Positions 39,701-51,592 of a DNA stretch of 64,000 bases are shown piece after piece; positions within the stretch are counted from its first letter, which is position 1; the number at the start of each line of letters is the position of its first letter. The translations under genes and the position numbers were made by a program. The stretch lies in assembly GCA_018806915.1 (NCBI GenBank), contig JAGKQI010000009.1, forward strand, positions 1 through 64,000, given 5' to 3'. A model generated the notes under the pieces. It had not been told where the DNA came from. It saw nothing but the letters and a program-made list of their open reading frames with translations, and made no database searches. This stretch comes from Phytophthora colocasiae (Eukaryota > Oomycota > Peronosporomycetes > Peronosporales > Peronosporaceae).

Positions 39701-41086
39701 CAAGATGTCCTCCACCACTACCATACGACCCTGGAAGGGGGACATCAGGGGATCGGACGTACTTATCAGCGGATCCGAGATCATTTCCATTGGAGGGGAT
39801 TATATCGGAGCGTGCAGCGATACGTAGGCGAGTGTGTAGACTGTGAGACTGGAAAGGGGAGGCCCACGATCCGGGGCGAGTCGCCGGGGAATCTGCAAGC
39901 AACATACCCGTTCCAGATCATAGCGATGGATCACATACCCTCCCTGCCCAGATCTAACAAAGGCAACACCGAACTACTGATCTGGGTCGATCTGTTCACG
40001 GGATATGTGATCGCGAAGGCCAGTTCCTCCCGATCAGCCCAGACCGTCGCAGAATCCTATGAAGAATGCGTGTTCCGCAGATTTGGTGCTAGCGAGATGA
40101 TCAGGCACGATCGAGAACCGGGTTTCATGTCCGACTTCTTCAGATCATTCAATAAGATCCTGGGGCAGCGACAATGGGCGACGATGGCCTACCGGCCACA
40201 AGCCAACGGGACTGCGGAACGGATGGTGCAAACGGCGACTAGGGCGATCAAGATGTATGTTCAAGATCTCGATCAGAAGGACTGGGATGAATACGCGGAG
40301 AGACTGACGTTCGCCATTAACACGGCTCACGATCGGGTTCGGGGAGATACCCCTCACTACCTGGTACATGGATGGGATCCGAGATCGACGTTGGAGGCAA
40401 CGATCCCGATCGGATCGACCAGACGCCACGATCGCGATCCAAGACGGTGGAGATATCGGGTTCAGAGATACTACCAGCAGTCGCGAGAACAGGTCAACGC
40501 TAGACTACGAGAGGCAATTGCAGATCGAGCCGATCGGCACAATGAGGATGTCGATCCGCATCAGATCGAATCTGGATCACGAGTTTGGCTATACCTAGAT
40601 CGTGTGAAGGAAGGGTATGCACGTAAACTCGCTCACCTTTGGCACGGCCCGTTCCGTGTTGCAGAGAAGCTCAACGAATTCACGATCAAGCTGGAGATCG
40701 CGGGGTCTGATTACCATATCTTCCCAGTGGTCCATGTTTCTAAGCTAAAGCTGGTGCGGAATTTCCCGGATCGACCGCGGATCGAGTTGACGGTAGATGA
40801 AGCAGATCGGCTCGATTTCGATGAGATCCTCCTTCCGGAGGACAGTTGGGTCCCAGATCTGGATGCCGATGAGTACGAGGTCGAACGGATCTCGGACATG
40901 CGAAGTGGGAAACGAACTCGCTACGGCCGGATCTATCGTGAATTCCTGGTGCACTGGGTCGGTTATGATGAGCCGACCTGGGTTGACGAAGCTGATCTTA
41001 ACTGTGGAGCCATACTGAGTGCGTTCCTACGTGATCATGCTAACCGAAATCGGTTTGGCGTGATGCAGTCACACGAAGAGGTGTAG
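36799..41086 (+). pseudogene. G1-host pol, second segment: protease C-terminus to chromodomain, internally deleted
   Basis: Resumes at DLSGQDAILGMD and follows the intact Pol to about 37558, where an 809-bp segment present at 30987-31796 is missing; the junction has the shared bases GAGCT. The deletion removes the end of the protease-RT linker and the RT fingers and palm start, and shifts the frame. From about 37564 the frame is open to 41086: RMPFGLKNAPQIY, YIDDILIT, first RNase H (YASD, TRH), second RNase H (SFDGSA, NEAEYRGL, GDSNLVI), integrase (MDHIPS, RHDREPGF, NGTAERMVQ) and chromodomain. The protein is close to identical to the 27465-33155 copy. RT would be dead, though the integrase half is intact. 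Confidence 0.9.
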
Positions 41087-41461
41087 ACGCGAAGAGGGCG
41101 GTGTGACCAGGTCACAACGCCGAGATCGCGGATGCAGATCTGGATGTCTATCTGGATCGGATGTGGAGATTTTATATTTTTCGTGGAGATTTTATATTTT
41201 TCTTGTATATGCATGTGAAACCGGAGTGATTGGATGGAAGGTGTGGAGATTTTGAAGATGTTGAATGGGGATCGAAACTGTGGAGTAAGTATGGAGAAGA
41301 ACGCTGATCTTTGAAGTTGGAAAGATTACGAGGAATTGAAAAGAGGCTAGGCTGGAGTCGGGATCGCGTGGCGAAGTACCAGATCGTGATAAAGAATATG
41401 TAGGCGTGCTGATCGGCTCCAGGCTCGGCTGATCACCTCCGGACTGGTCGAGATCGCGAGA
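41087..41461. other. Convergent 3' region between G1-host pol and its antisense ORF
   Basis: 375 bp with no gene. It holds an exact tandem duplication of GTGGAGATTTTATATTTTTC at 41163-41202 and is AT-richer than its surroundings. The sequence differs from the equivalent spacer at 27111-27464. Confidence 0.6.
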
Positions 41462-44050
41462 TCAGGGAGTCCCAGGAGGTGTAGGTGGAGCAGGCGGGTT
41501 AAACTTGTTTTCGAGCCGTGGGATCTGCCGAGACGGGTGATCTGCCGGCCGATCGCGGTAATGGTTGCGCCAAAGGTCCTCTTGATCGCATTCTGCCAAC
41601 GCAGAGATCAGATCGGTGGGCTCCGGTCGGTTCAGAGTCGGCTGGGCCAGGTTAGCCATTCAGGAGACCGATCCGGGGTACCAGTATACCCGATCTCGGA
41701 TAGTGGGGAAGTGCAGGAAGTAGGGATCGAGCAGAAGATCGATGTCCGCCCACATCGCCCGCATCATGGGCAGGAATCGTCCCAATAGCAGCCGCCAACG
41801 TTCTCCGGTGCGGCTACGCTGTTGCCGACGTTCGAGGTAATACCGACGGAGGTCCGGATCAGCCTCATACATCGCCTTCGTGATCTCGAGATAATGGGTC
41901 GATTCCCAGTAGGCCTGCAGGTGATCTGACTCGAAGGCGGCGTAGGCATCCGCGATCTGCCCCAGCGGAGTTCCAGCACGACGATGTAGACCGAGATCGA
42001 AGGTGAGGGGGGCCGGTCGGTTGCGGAGCACCTCCCAAGGTCGGGTAGCAAGTAGGGCCTGCACGTTGGGCCCAGTGATCAGGCTAGCCAACCAACCGAC
42101 CCCGGCTCGGGAAGGGCGATTAGCCGGTGATCTCGCGGGGTAGAGGAATCCGGGAGGTAGCAGCAGCCTCTTGGACAATGTGGAGAAGATCATACCGACG
42201 ATCGCCAAAGTTCCGATGAACATCGGATCCCACGGGAAGACATCACCAGCCGCAAACTGCCGGACGTTCGCATACCCGGGAATAGACGAGCTGATCGCGA
42301 ACAGGGGAGGGTGCAGCTGGGGGCGTGGCGAGCCGCCGGGAGAGCCGCCACCCGGAGATCCCTCACCGGGAGGGCTCCCGCCAGCTGGACTACCCCTCGG
42401 GGATCCCTGAGGAGAAGTGATCGGAGTCTGTGGGGAACTGCCGCCCGGAGGTGTCGGCTGCGCCGGAGGCGTCGAAGGAGCAGACCCCCCTTGATCACCG
42501 GATGCTGGAGGAGGATTTCCATGCCGGCGGTGCCACGACAGCGATCGGAGTATCATAGCCCGAAGAGCGTCGTCGGATCCAGCGCCAGAATCCTCTTCGT
42601 CATCGTCATGCTCCGGATCGGGTTTGCGTTTGGACCGATCCGAGCCACCCTTCTTCGGGGAAGGTGCTTCCATGGTCACTTGCGAGGTGGCCTGGGTCCG
42701 ATCTGCTTCCTCCGCATCCGGCCCAGTCGGGATCGCGGGTTCAGGACCCAGATCGAAGGAGTCTGGGCCTTCCTCGTGCTTTTCTTCGAGCTCGGTCGCC
42801 TGGGCCTGGCCACCAGGTTGGTCTCCAGCGGGAACGTCAGGTGTGGCCGCGTCGTGATCGGTCGGGGGAGGCTCCGTCCGCGAGGCCTTGTGCGGGGGCG
42901 ATGTAGCGGGAGATGGGGGCGGACTGAGAGCACGTTTGACCCCCCGTTCATCTTGAGCAGCGCGGAGCCGAGACACCATTTCGGTCAGGACGTTGGTAGT
43001 CGCCCACACGTTATCTTCCGCCTGATCGTAGTTCTCCTGCAGTGCTTGAAGACTCGCTTCTAACTCCTGCACTTCGGCATGGGTACCGATCAGATCATCC
43101 TCTACGACAAACAGAATATGAGTGATCATGGTCAGGTGGAGGGGGATCTAGACTATATGCGTACCTAGACGAGTTGATCGCTGTCGCTTGGTGCTGAGAT
43201 CCGTCTGTGCTCTGTCGCGATCTGCGAACGCTTGGTCTCGTTCCACGAGTAGGCGATCCCGCTCCGAAGTGACTCGGTTCAGTTCGGAGTTAGCGTGGGC
43301 GAGTTGATCGGTGACCAGGTCACGTTCGGCAGCGATACTGGTCAGGGAAGCGGTCGCTCGGGCGGAGTCCGCCAAGGCTCGATCTCGCTCAGCCAGGGCC
43401 AATCGGGTGGGAGCCCCGGTCGAAGGCGTGGGGCTGGAATCCAGTTGGAGATGTGCAAGATCAGCCGAGATCCGGTTGTAGCTGGCCTTGGCGGTGACGA
43501 AGTCTTGCTTCGCCTCAGCCAGATCGCAAGCATGGATCCGAGCTTCCGCCTGGAGATCCTGGATCTCGCTAGTGGCTTGTTCCACCTCTTCAGTCAAACG
43601 ATCCCGGTCCTCTGTAGCTCGATCTAGGTCCGCCTGGGCAGAGTTGAGACGCCGCGCGAACTCGTCGTGTTCCGATCGGAGCTGGTGAACCTGCATACAC
43701 AATCCATCGAGATCAGAAGCTTCCTCCGCGAGATCAGCGATCTCGCGCTCCAGACGCGCGATCTCGCCCTGCTGGTCCGCCTGGAGCCGCTCCATGGCGT
43801 CGACATGCGCCCGAAGTTCCATGGCTTCACGACTTAGCTGATCGCGTTCGCGCACCAGGCGATCCCGCTCTGGACTGCCCGGCATCGGCCCAGCCTCATC
43901 GGATGAGAGCGGACGCGCGTGGTCTGGAGCCGGACCCGACGAACGTCGCGAGATGTCGGAGTGGGGAGATGGCGGACCGTCAGGAGATCTTGAGGAATCG
44001 GGAGGTGTAGGCAGATAATCGCTCCCAGGATCACTTCCTTGCTGACTCAT
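41462..44050 (-). pseudogene. Antisense ORF of G1-host (homologue of 24246-27110) with two in-frame stops
   Basis: From ATG at 44050 (MSQQGSDPGSDY) one frame continues to 41462, interrupted only by a TAG at 43148-43150 and a TGA at 41660-41662; the three open parts are 300, 489 and 65 aa. Part 1 is coiled coil (VRERDQLSREAMELRAHVDAM). Part 2 has a short coiled coil, then a disordered Pro/Gly/Ser region, then the domain SSIPGYA, DVFPWDPMFIG, KRLLLPPGFLYP, PLTFDLGLH, LLDPYFLH, WYPGSVS. Part 3 matches the C-terminal tail (LENKFNPP). By eye about half of the C-terminal domain residues match the 24246-27110 protein, although the neighbouring pol is nearly identical. Function unknown. Confidence 0.75.
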
Positions 44051-44176
44051 GGAGACTGGAAGGGATCAGTTGATGGTGGTCGAAGTGTTGTCGGAGTGAC
44101 TTGTGCCTTGGGCTGAAGATTGGAGATTGAGACCTGAAGTGGACCGAGACGGACCAACTTGCAGGCTGGGGGCGGA
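44051..44176 (+). other. Spacer and polypurine tract before the G1-host 3' LTR
   Basis: The sequence ends in GGCTGGGGGCGGA at 44164-44176, directly before the LTR; it is the polypurine tract. In the other direction this region is the leader of the antisense ORF, which starts 126 bp from the LTR. Confidence 0.75.
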
Positions 44177-45584
44177 TGTGGTGAAGCGCGAATAAGAAAT
44201 CCGAGAAAAGGCAACGTCAGGCCCAGAGAGAGTCGGATCAAGCGACAGGGGCCTCTGGCGAAGCAAGATGTCAGTTGATGACCCCAGATTGCGCGAACGA
44301 TGGCTGACGAATGGATCCAGATCGATGTTCGTCTGGATCTCGCCAGCGATGATGGATGGCGTCTTGGTCCAGTGAGACTAAGTGATTGGGGAACCCCGCC
44401 GTACGGTCCCGCGTGGCGGCTCAGGGTCGAAGGAGAAAAGGGCGCCTTGCCTGAGATCGCATGAGAAGGAGATCAAGGCAGCAGAGGATCGGAAACGGTG
44501 CGATCTATGGTTGGCCGGTGACAACATAACTGCGAGATGCTGCCGAGGGGACATGATGGCAGCGTTGGTCGCATGGGGAACGGTGGTCAAGTCCAGGAAG
44601 ATCAAGACCTGGAATGTCGACGACACAGGCACGCGAGATCAAGTGTGAAGGTTGCTGATCGAGATCAGTGTTCAAGACGGTGGACCAAGATCGATGATCG
44701 AGATGGTTGATCGAGATCGGCTGATCGGCAGATCGGCTGATCGAGATCGGCAGATCGACAGATCAGCAGATCGACAGATCGACAGATCAGTCGACAGATC
44801 GGCAGATCGGCAGATCGGTAGATCGGTAGATCGAGATCGCGATCAGGGGTTAGGTGAGATCGAGATCGAAGATCGGAGGGGCAGCTGTGTAGCCGGATGT
44901 CAGGTAATCGTAGGATAGCGGATGAGGATGGGACTAGTAGACATAGGAATAATCATAAACAGAATCGAATTTGCTCTGGACATCACAAGTGCCTTCGTCC
45001 AAGACTGGAATCGGGAATTACTTTGGCCCACCAGCATCAAGAAGGTAAGGAGAAGAGATCTAGCATAGAGGTTAATTCTGGATAATACATTGGCCAGTTT
45101 TACCCTATCTAGTGATCTATCCTTTACGTGCAAACTACGGATCGGAAGGAATTAGCTGCTTGGCCTGACGATCCCGTCGACTCTCAACCCATCAAGACCC
45201 CCGCTATAGGAAGCGGCAAGCATCGTAAAGGAAGGGACCAGATCCCCAACATTGGACCTTTGGAAGACCTGGATCGAAGACCAGGCGACCGGATCAAGGC
45301 TCGAGGACTCGCCTGTGACCCGGATCAACCCCTCCGAGGTAGAGTGAAGCATTCCCACGCTATCTCACCACCCCTGCGTCACCCAAGACATTCTTCTCGT
45401 CCCAAGACATCTTCAGAAGTCACCTGGAAGAGCGTAACCCGCCTACCGACGGGTACACAAGGTGAACTCTACACGCAGCAAGATCACGGATCATCGGGGG
45501 ACCCCCTCCGTTAGTCGGTGTCTGGGCGCAAGTGGCGATCGCGATCGGCCTCAACCAGATTTTGGCCAGATCCGCTCCACCACA
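44177..45584 (+). repeat. 3' LTR of G1-host
   Basis: 1408 bp, TGTGGTGAAGCGCGAATAAG... to ...TCCGCTCCACCACA. Its first ~700 bp (U3) are unrelated or strongly diverged from the G1-nested LTR and include a GATC-rich array. The right part (from about 45160) resembles the other G1 LTRs. It abuts G4 sequence at 45585, so this is the true right end of G1-host. Confidence 0.9.
44697..44850 (+). repeat. GATC-rich tandem array in the G1-host 3' LTR
   Basis: About fifteen units of an 8-mer such as AGATCGAC/AGATCGGC/AGATCGGT, nearly every unit holding GATC. The 5' LTR of the same element has only a few units (3711-3775). Confidence 0.9.
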
Positions 45585-47491
45585 CGACTCTTGTCAGCTA
45601 CTCGGGCGACGAGAGCAACAACGATGACGCCGAGGGCAAGCCTGCGGCTGGTGCTCCGACCACGGAGGAGCACCATGGAGACAAGGACACCGCGTCCAAG
45701 TCTCCCGACAACACCAGCGGCCGTGGTGGCGACACTACGCCACCACCTGTCAGACATCTGACACTTGCTGAAGGGCGCGAACGCGCCCGGGCCATTCTGG
45801 CAGAGGAGAAGGTGCCCAGCACCAACTCCAAGAAGCGTCATGCTTCACAGTCTCCTTGTCAAGACATGACAAGGAGAAGGGAGCTCGAAGAGATCTTCGG
45901 CCCCGACGACGTCGACGATGACGACGCCGATGAGGAGGAGGGGCTCATCCGTGAGCCCCAAGAGATCACTAACGATCTCGATGAGCAGCAAGAGCTCTTT
46001 CAGGCTGCTCAACAGCCAATGCGCACCGCACCAACGGTCGCAGGTGGGTCTCATCAACACGATGAGGACTCTGCCCACCAGCGGGGATACTACCCGCCCG
46101 ATCAAGGCTCGGGAGCTGCTGCGTATCTCGAGCAGCTCCAGGACCCACGTCCTCTCATAGGGGGCCATACCTCCAAAGGCGCCTATGAGCGGGCCTTGGT
46201 TCAGAAAGAACCTCTCTTTCAAGGCAACCTCTCTGTTGCCAGGTGCGTGCTTCTAGCACAGCACCGAATTCCTATCAAGGAATTCACCTCGCTTCGCAAG
46301 AAGCCTGAGACTAAGGGTGGTCTCAAGCCCACATGGGGTTACCCATGGGTTCTCCCAGAGAACACTGCGTCGTGGGTCGACGCTGAGGACCTCGTTTGGC
46401 AATGGGTCCGGTTGACAGTCAAGTCAACCCAGGAGTACCACAAACTCCGTGACGAAGATCACCTGGAGGACATCCTCCGCCTCCGGGACCTTCGTGTCCA
46501 GTTTGCCCACCTCGTAGGCAAACGTCAGCTCCATCATCAGATGGAGCGACTGAGAACTGAGTCTCAGTCCAGCGCTCACAATGAGCGCGGGTATGGAACA
46601 CATACACCTGTGTTCCAACCCCGTTCAGCGGCTAAGAAGCCGCGGACTACTTACGAGCCTGCCGACGTGCCTCTTCCCAGCACGCGACAGCCTTCGGGCA
46701 GTCAACCTGGAGCCGCTCAATCGGCTCCCAGGTACTCTGCGACGCAGGGTACCCGCGCCACTTCACTCGGAGCTGGCGCTTCCCACCGCGACGCCGCTCC
46801 TGGAGAACCCGCTCCACATGGTAGTGGCGTTCTCCGTTCCGGTTAAGCAAGGCCGGAGGAGGCCTCGCCCGACTGCTCTTTCGAGCCGTCCCCGACGTTG
46901 GGGACTCAGAGGCCTTCGACTGGGCCTCTTGACCAACTTGTTGCTCAGCAACAGGAGGAGATCCGCCTCCTCCGAGCGCGTGTCCTCGCGCTTGAGGTCG
47001 CTCTTGGTCTTGGTATTGGCGGCCAGGCTGCCTCTGCAGTCGGCCAACCTAGTGTCGTGCGCCTACTGGAAGACCTGCGTCTCGCGATGCAGGGTCTTCA
47101 TGGTCGTGTAGACCGTAGTGACTCTTCGCGGGCACTTGATACCCTTCGTCAAGAGGTCTACGACCTTCAGGCGACGATGTCTCGCCGGGAGTCGCAACCG
47201 TACGCGTACTCCCCGTCGTCGCGCGACTCGCGCCTAGGGGCCTACTCGCTTGGCCCCTCGGTGTATCCACACCGCTCGTACCTTCCACCGGGGTACGGCT
47301 TCGCCCCTGGGAGTCACCAAACTCCCTATTACCTGGGGCGCTCTGCGCCTGACGCTCAACCTCGCGTCGAGGAGGTTCACTCTCCTCCTCGCGGCCGCCT
47401 TCAACCTCTTGAGGGGCCGCATGACCCTGAGGGTCATGGTACCGCTTCAGACGACCCACATAAAACGTCGGGTGGGTCGTCATCGACTTAG
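45585..47491 (+). pseudogene. G4 antisense ORF, truncated 5' and overlapping pol
   Basis: One plus-strand frame is open from the G1 LTR junction to 47491 except for a TAA at 46844-46846. It begins inside the gene (SYSGDESNNDDAEGK), so the N-terminus is lost. Acidic and Ser-rich stretches come first, with a DDVDDDDADEEE run. A helical region follows (YPWVLPENTASWVDAEDLVW, then EDILRLRDLRVQFAHLVG). After the stop comes a coiled coil (QQQEEIRLLRARVLALE, TLRQEVYDLQATM) and a Tyr/Pro-rich tail. About 845 bp (46647-47491) lie antisense to pol. The layout, and a loosely similar YP(L/V)L...W...FA helical region, match the G2 antisense ORF. No known family is recognised. Confidence 0.65.
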
Positions 47492-50400
47492 GCAAGTCGA
47501 TCGTGTAGGCAGCGCCGTGCCTACTCAGGACCTTGAAGGGTCCAATGAAGCGATGCTTCAACTTGTTGCTCACCGTGGAGCTAACAGTGTTAAGAGGTAG
47601 GTTCCTAGTGTCGAGTAGCACTAAGTCCCCCACATTAAACACGTTTAAGTTTCCTCTTCCATGTTGGTCTGAGTACTCCTTTTGCTTGTCCTGTGCGAGT
47701 GCCATTGCATCTCGCACCCGGCTGATCACATTCAGCCTGTTGCCGACAAATGTCGACAACTTCTTCCGCAGTGCGGCTGGTTCCACACCGGAAACCTGGG
47801 AGGAAAGCTCTTTCCGAGCCTCTCCCCCACTTACTCTCGAAGCCGCGGTGCCCCCACCCAGTGTGAGCGGCACCAGGGGGTTCCGAAGCCCGTTCAAGTA
47901 GAACGGCGTGAACCCCGTTGACGCGTGTACCGCGTTGTTGAGTGCAAACTCAACCATAGGCAGCTGCGCTGACCAAGAGCGCGGCGCCTCAGCGCAAACA
48001 CTGCGCAGCACGTCCTCAACCACTCGGTTGACGCGCTCAGTCTGACCATCGGTCTGCGGATGGTCCGCTGTTGATATCGTCAACCGTGTTCCTAGCAATT
48101 GGAACAGCGTTTTCCAAAACGCAGCGGTAAACCGCGGGTCGCGGTCAGAGACAACAGTCTCAGGCAACCCGTGATAGCGGAATATGCTATCAAGGAACAA
48201 CTTCGCAGTTTGTTCCCCGGTAATGGTCTCAGAGACCGGAGCAAGATGCACCATCTTGCTCAACCGGCATACAAACACCACAATGCCGGTGTTCTTCTGG
48301 TCATCGGCCGGAAGGCCGAAGACAAAGTCGAGACTCATCGACTTCCAGCAGTCCAGTGGGACTGGCAGGCTCTGCAGCGGAGCCGACGCGTGCCCCGCAG
48401 GCTTCACGCGCTGACATGTTTCACATGTCTTGATGCACTTGTACATGTGGGCCCACCAAAACATCAGAGAGACCCCATGATAGGTCTTCTCTCGGCCCAA
48501 ATGGCCACTCGAAGGCACATCGTGTGCCTCGTGAAGTATATCATACTTCAGATCCTCGTCGTTCGGAACAACGACTCGCGGAGGATCCCCGGGCTCCACC
48601 CGATAGTGGAGCAGGCCATCGGCCCACTCATAGCGGTGGAGCCGTGCCCGCTGTCGAGGCGTAAGCCATTCGACCTTGGCATCCGTGCCAGCGGACAAAT
48701 ACCGCACAATAGGGGCGAGGGTGTCATCGTCCCGATACGCCAAGCGTATTCGATCGTAAAGATCCGTCGTGGCCCGACTAATATGAGCGAACTCATAGTC
48801 GGGCCTGCGCGACAAAGCGTCGGCAAGCGTGTTGAGCTTGCTAGGCTTGTATTCAACGCGGAAGTTGTACTCCGCGAAGAATGACAGCCAACGCGCCATC
48901 CGCTGCGATAAATGCGGCGTATGGATGGCTGTCCGCAAAGACGCGTGGTCTGTATAGACCACAAAGGGCCTTGAGCCCAGAAGATGCACCCTGAACTTAA
49001 CAAGGGCGTACTTCATCGACAAGAGTTCCTTGTCGTGAACGGGGTAATTCCGTTCGGCAGCCTTCAGCTGCCTGGACTGGAACGAGATCACCCGATCTCG
49101 TCCCTCATCGTCCTGTTGCAATAGCGCACAGCCAATTGCATAGTCGGAAGCGTCACAGACAACGCTAAACGACTTGGCATCGTCCGGCAACGCCAGGACG
49201 GGCGCGCATTGCAAGCTCGCCTTGATGCTGTCAAAAGCATCCTGGTGCTGGCGCTCCCAGCACCACTCGGCCTCCTTATTCAGAAGGTCCGACAAAGGCT
49301 TTGCGAGTCCCGCATAGCCAGCACTGTACTTGTGCAAGTAGTTGGCTAAGCCCAACCACTTCCTCAGGTCCTTCTGTGACCGAGGAACAGGCCATGCCGC
49401 AATGGCTTTGACCTTATCGGGATCCGCGCGGACCCCGACACTGCTGACGAAGCAGCCGAGGACCTTAATCTCCTCAGCTGCGAAGACGCACTTGTCGATG
49501 TTGGCATAGAGCTTGTTAGCTCTCATGACCTCAAACACTCGACGGAGGTGCTCTCGATGCACCTCTATAGCCGTCTTGCCTCCCTCGGCACGGCTATGGA
49601 CGAATATATCGTCAAAGTACGTCTGCGTGAACGCACGCAAAGGTCTAAACAACTGTGTGACCAAGCGATTGAAGGTCGCTGGTGCGTTGGATGGACCTTG
49701 TGGCATTACCAGCCACTCCCAGAGCATACCGCTCGGCGTGCTCACGGCCGTGAGCGGGATATCACACTCCCGCATCAGGATCTGGTAGTATCCATCCACC
49801 AGATCCAGCGCGCTATACAGCGTGCAGCCGGCCATGTTGTTCAACAACACATCCTTGCGAGGGATCGGCGTCTGTGCTGGCACAGTCGCGCTGTTCAGCT
49901 TATTGTAAGCATGAACCAGACGCCACTTCCCGTTCGGCTTGCGAACGCAGAAGGTTGGCGTCGAGTGCGGGGGCTTCGATTCCCGCACCATTCCCGCTTT
50001 CGCCTTAGCGGCGAAGAACGCGTCAATGACGTCGCTCTGCTCTCGGGGAAGGGGCCATTGACGCGTGACACAATACTTTTTGCCTGGCACGAGATCAATC
50101 TCGTGCCTGATCCCTCGGTCTGGTGGGAGCTTTGAGGGTGGGTCCTTGGACACCACGTCCTCAAACTCCTTCACTAAAGGATACAGCGGATCCTTTGGAT
50201 TCTTCAGAATCTCGGAGCCCGTGCGCGACGCACGCTGCTTCCGGAACTCCTCCAGGTCGTCTTCGTCCATCACTGAGGAGGAGTTCAACTCCTCTGGAGT
50301 GGGCTCCGGCCTAAGGAGAACCATCTCCGATATCTGCCCGGCCTTCAACTCGGCCAGGAAGTCCTCCATCGCGACTTCCTCGAGGTTCAATAGCTCTGAT

Positions 50401-51464
50401 ACCTCAGGCAGGGGTGCCAACTTGATGGCCCCCACCTTCACGCGATGCCCGGTCACGCCGTCGAAGATGTGATAGCATTCTTCGACCGACTGTGACCTAG
50501 GAGCCTTTAGCTCCTGTCCCAAGTCCTCGTGGACTTCTTCGGGATGGTATTCTACTAACCCCGACTTACGGCCATGGCGTGGGGTTAACTTACCCACGCC
50601 AGGTGATGCCACTACGATGGCATCACGAGCCCTCATGGCTCCGTGCGGAACTGCGTTACCCGCATCGGAAGCACCCTTGGTGTCTTCCTGATTAGTTATG
50701 GTCTGAGCGACCTTGCGTGGAACTACTTCTCTCACGCCCGGTGATGCCACTACTTCGGCATCGCGAGCCATCTTGGCTTCCTGCGGAACTCTTTCATCCG
50801 CTTGTGGACCTAAGTTACCCACCTGGTTAGTGCTCTCGGGCACTACCACAGTCGCAGCCTGTACGTCGCTGCGACTTCGTGCGTGGGGCGCTGCTATTGT
50901 TGCAGACCCACACGTAGGGCAAGGGCCTCCGCCCGTTGCCCCGGCCATCGATGGCCCACGATCACTTCTCGTGTGGGGCGATGTAGCACCGACTACACCA
51001 GCCCCCAAATACTCCTCGGACGCTGCCGCGTCCTGGCGGTTCCAGCGAACGCCCTTAGTCCTGACAGAGGTGGGAACATGACTCACCAAAGCTCTGTCAG
51101 AGACTGCAGGCCGGCTAGCCCCAATGGCTTTGCCGCGCCAATCGATCCAGGGCTCGTGCTTCTCAAGCCACGGCATCCCTAGGATCAAGTCGTACTTGTC
51201 CATCTCGAGGACAATGAACGACTCCACGCTGTCGAAGTCCTCAAACTTCACAGCCAGGTCCACCTGGACCTTTGGTACTTCCACCACCGTACCATCGGCT
51301 AGTCGTACGGCGACTAGCCCACTTCCCTCGCTCTCACGTAGAGCGTCCTCAAACTTGCCGCGATTCCTTGCGACAGTTTGTCGGCGAGCAAAGTTCTTGC
51401 TCGCCCCAGAGTCTATCAAGACTCTAAAGGGGTTGTTAAACCCCCGTACACTCGCGTGTACCAC
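46647..51464 (-). CDS. G4 Pol: protease, RT, RNase H, integrase (1471 aa) plus a chromodomain past one TAG
   Basis: Open from MVHASVRGFNNPF (51464) to TAG at 47049-47051, then the same frame stays open to 46647, adding a chromodomain (HYHVERVL, LRVKWRGYPASQSTWE). Protease LIDSGASKNF at about 16-25. RT with YFDDIFVHS at about 616. RNase H CDASDYAIGCALLQ at about 775 and TDHASL. Integrase HLGREK zinc finger, CETCQRVKP, DFVFGLP, SDRDPRF, TADHPQTDGQTERVN. A linker with two VVASPGV repeats separates protease and RT. In the conserved MPQGxSNAPATF motif a Leu found in G2 is Pro here. The TAG is more likely a nonsense mutation than programmed readthrough. Pol lies in the -1 frame relative to gag. Confidence 0.88.
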
Positions 51465-51592
51465 CAGCAGCCCACCGCTGCCCTTCTCCGCTTTGAGAGT
51501 CCCAAGACTCTCTGGGGCTAAGTCTCCACTGCGTGTGCCTCCCGCACCACCCGCATGGGGACTTAGTGTTTCCCCAGTAGGGCGCCCCGCCC

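Noticed and set aside
42311..43063. Plus-strand 250-aa ORF inside the G1-host antisense gene
   Set aside because: Arg/Ser-rich shadow of the Pro/Gly/Ser-rich disordered segment on the other strand, with no counterpart in G1-nested.
48099..48884. Plus-strand 261-aa ORF inside G4 pol
   Set aside because: It lies wholly opposite the integrase/RNase H coding sequence and has no similarity to the antisense ORF, which ends at 47491.
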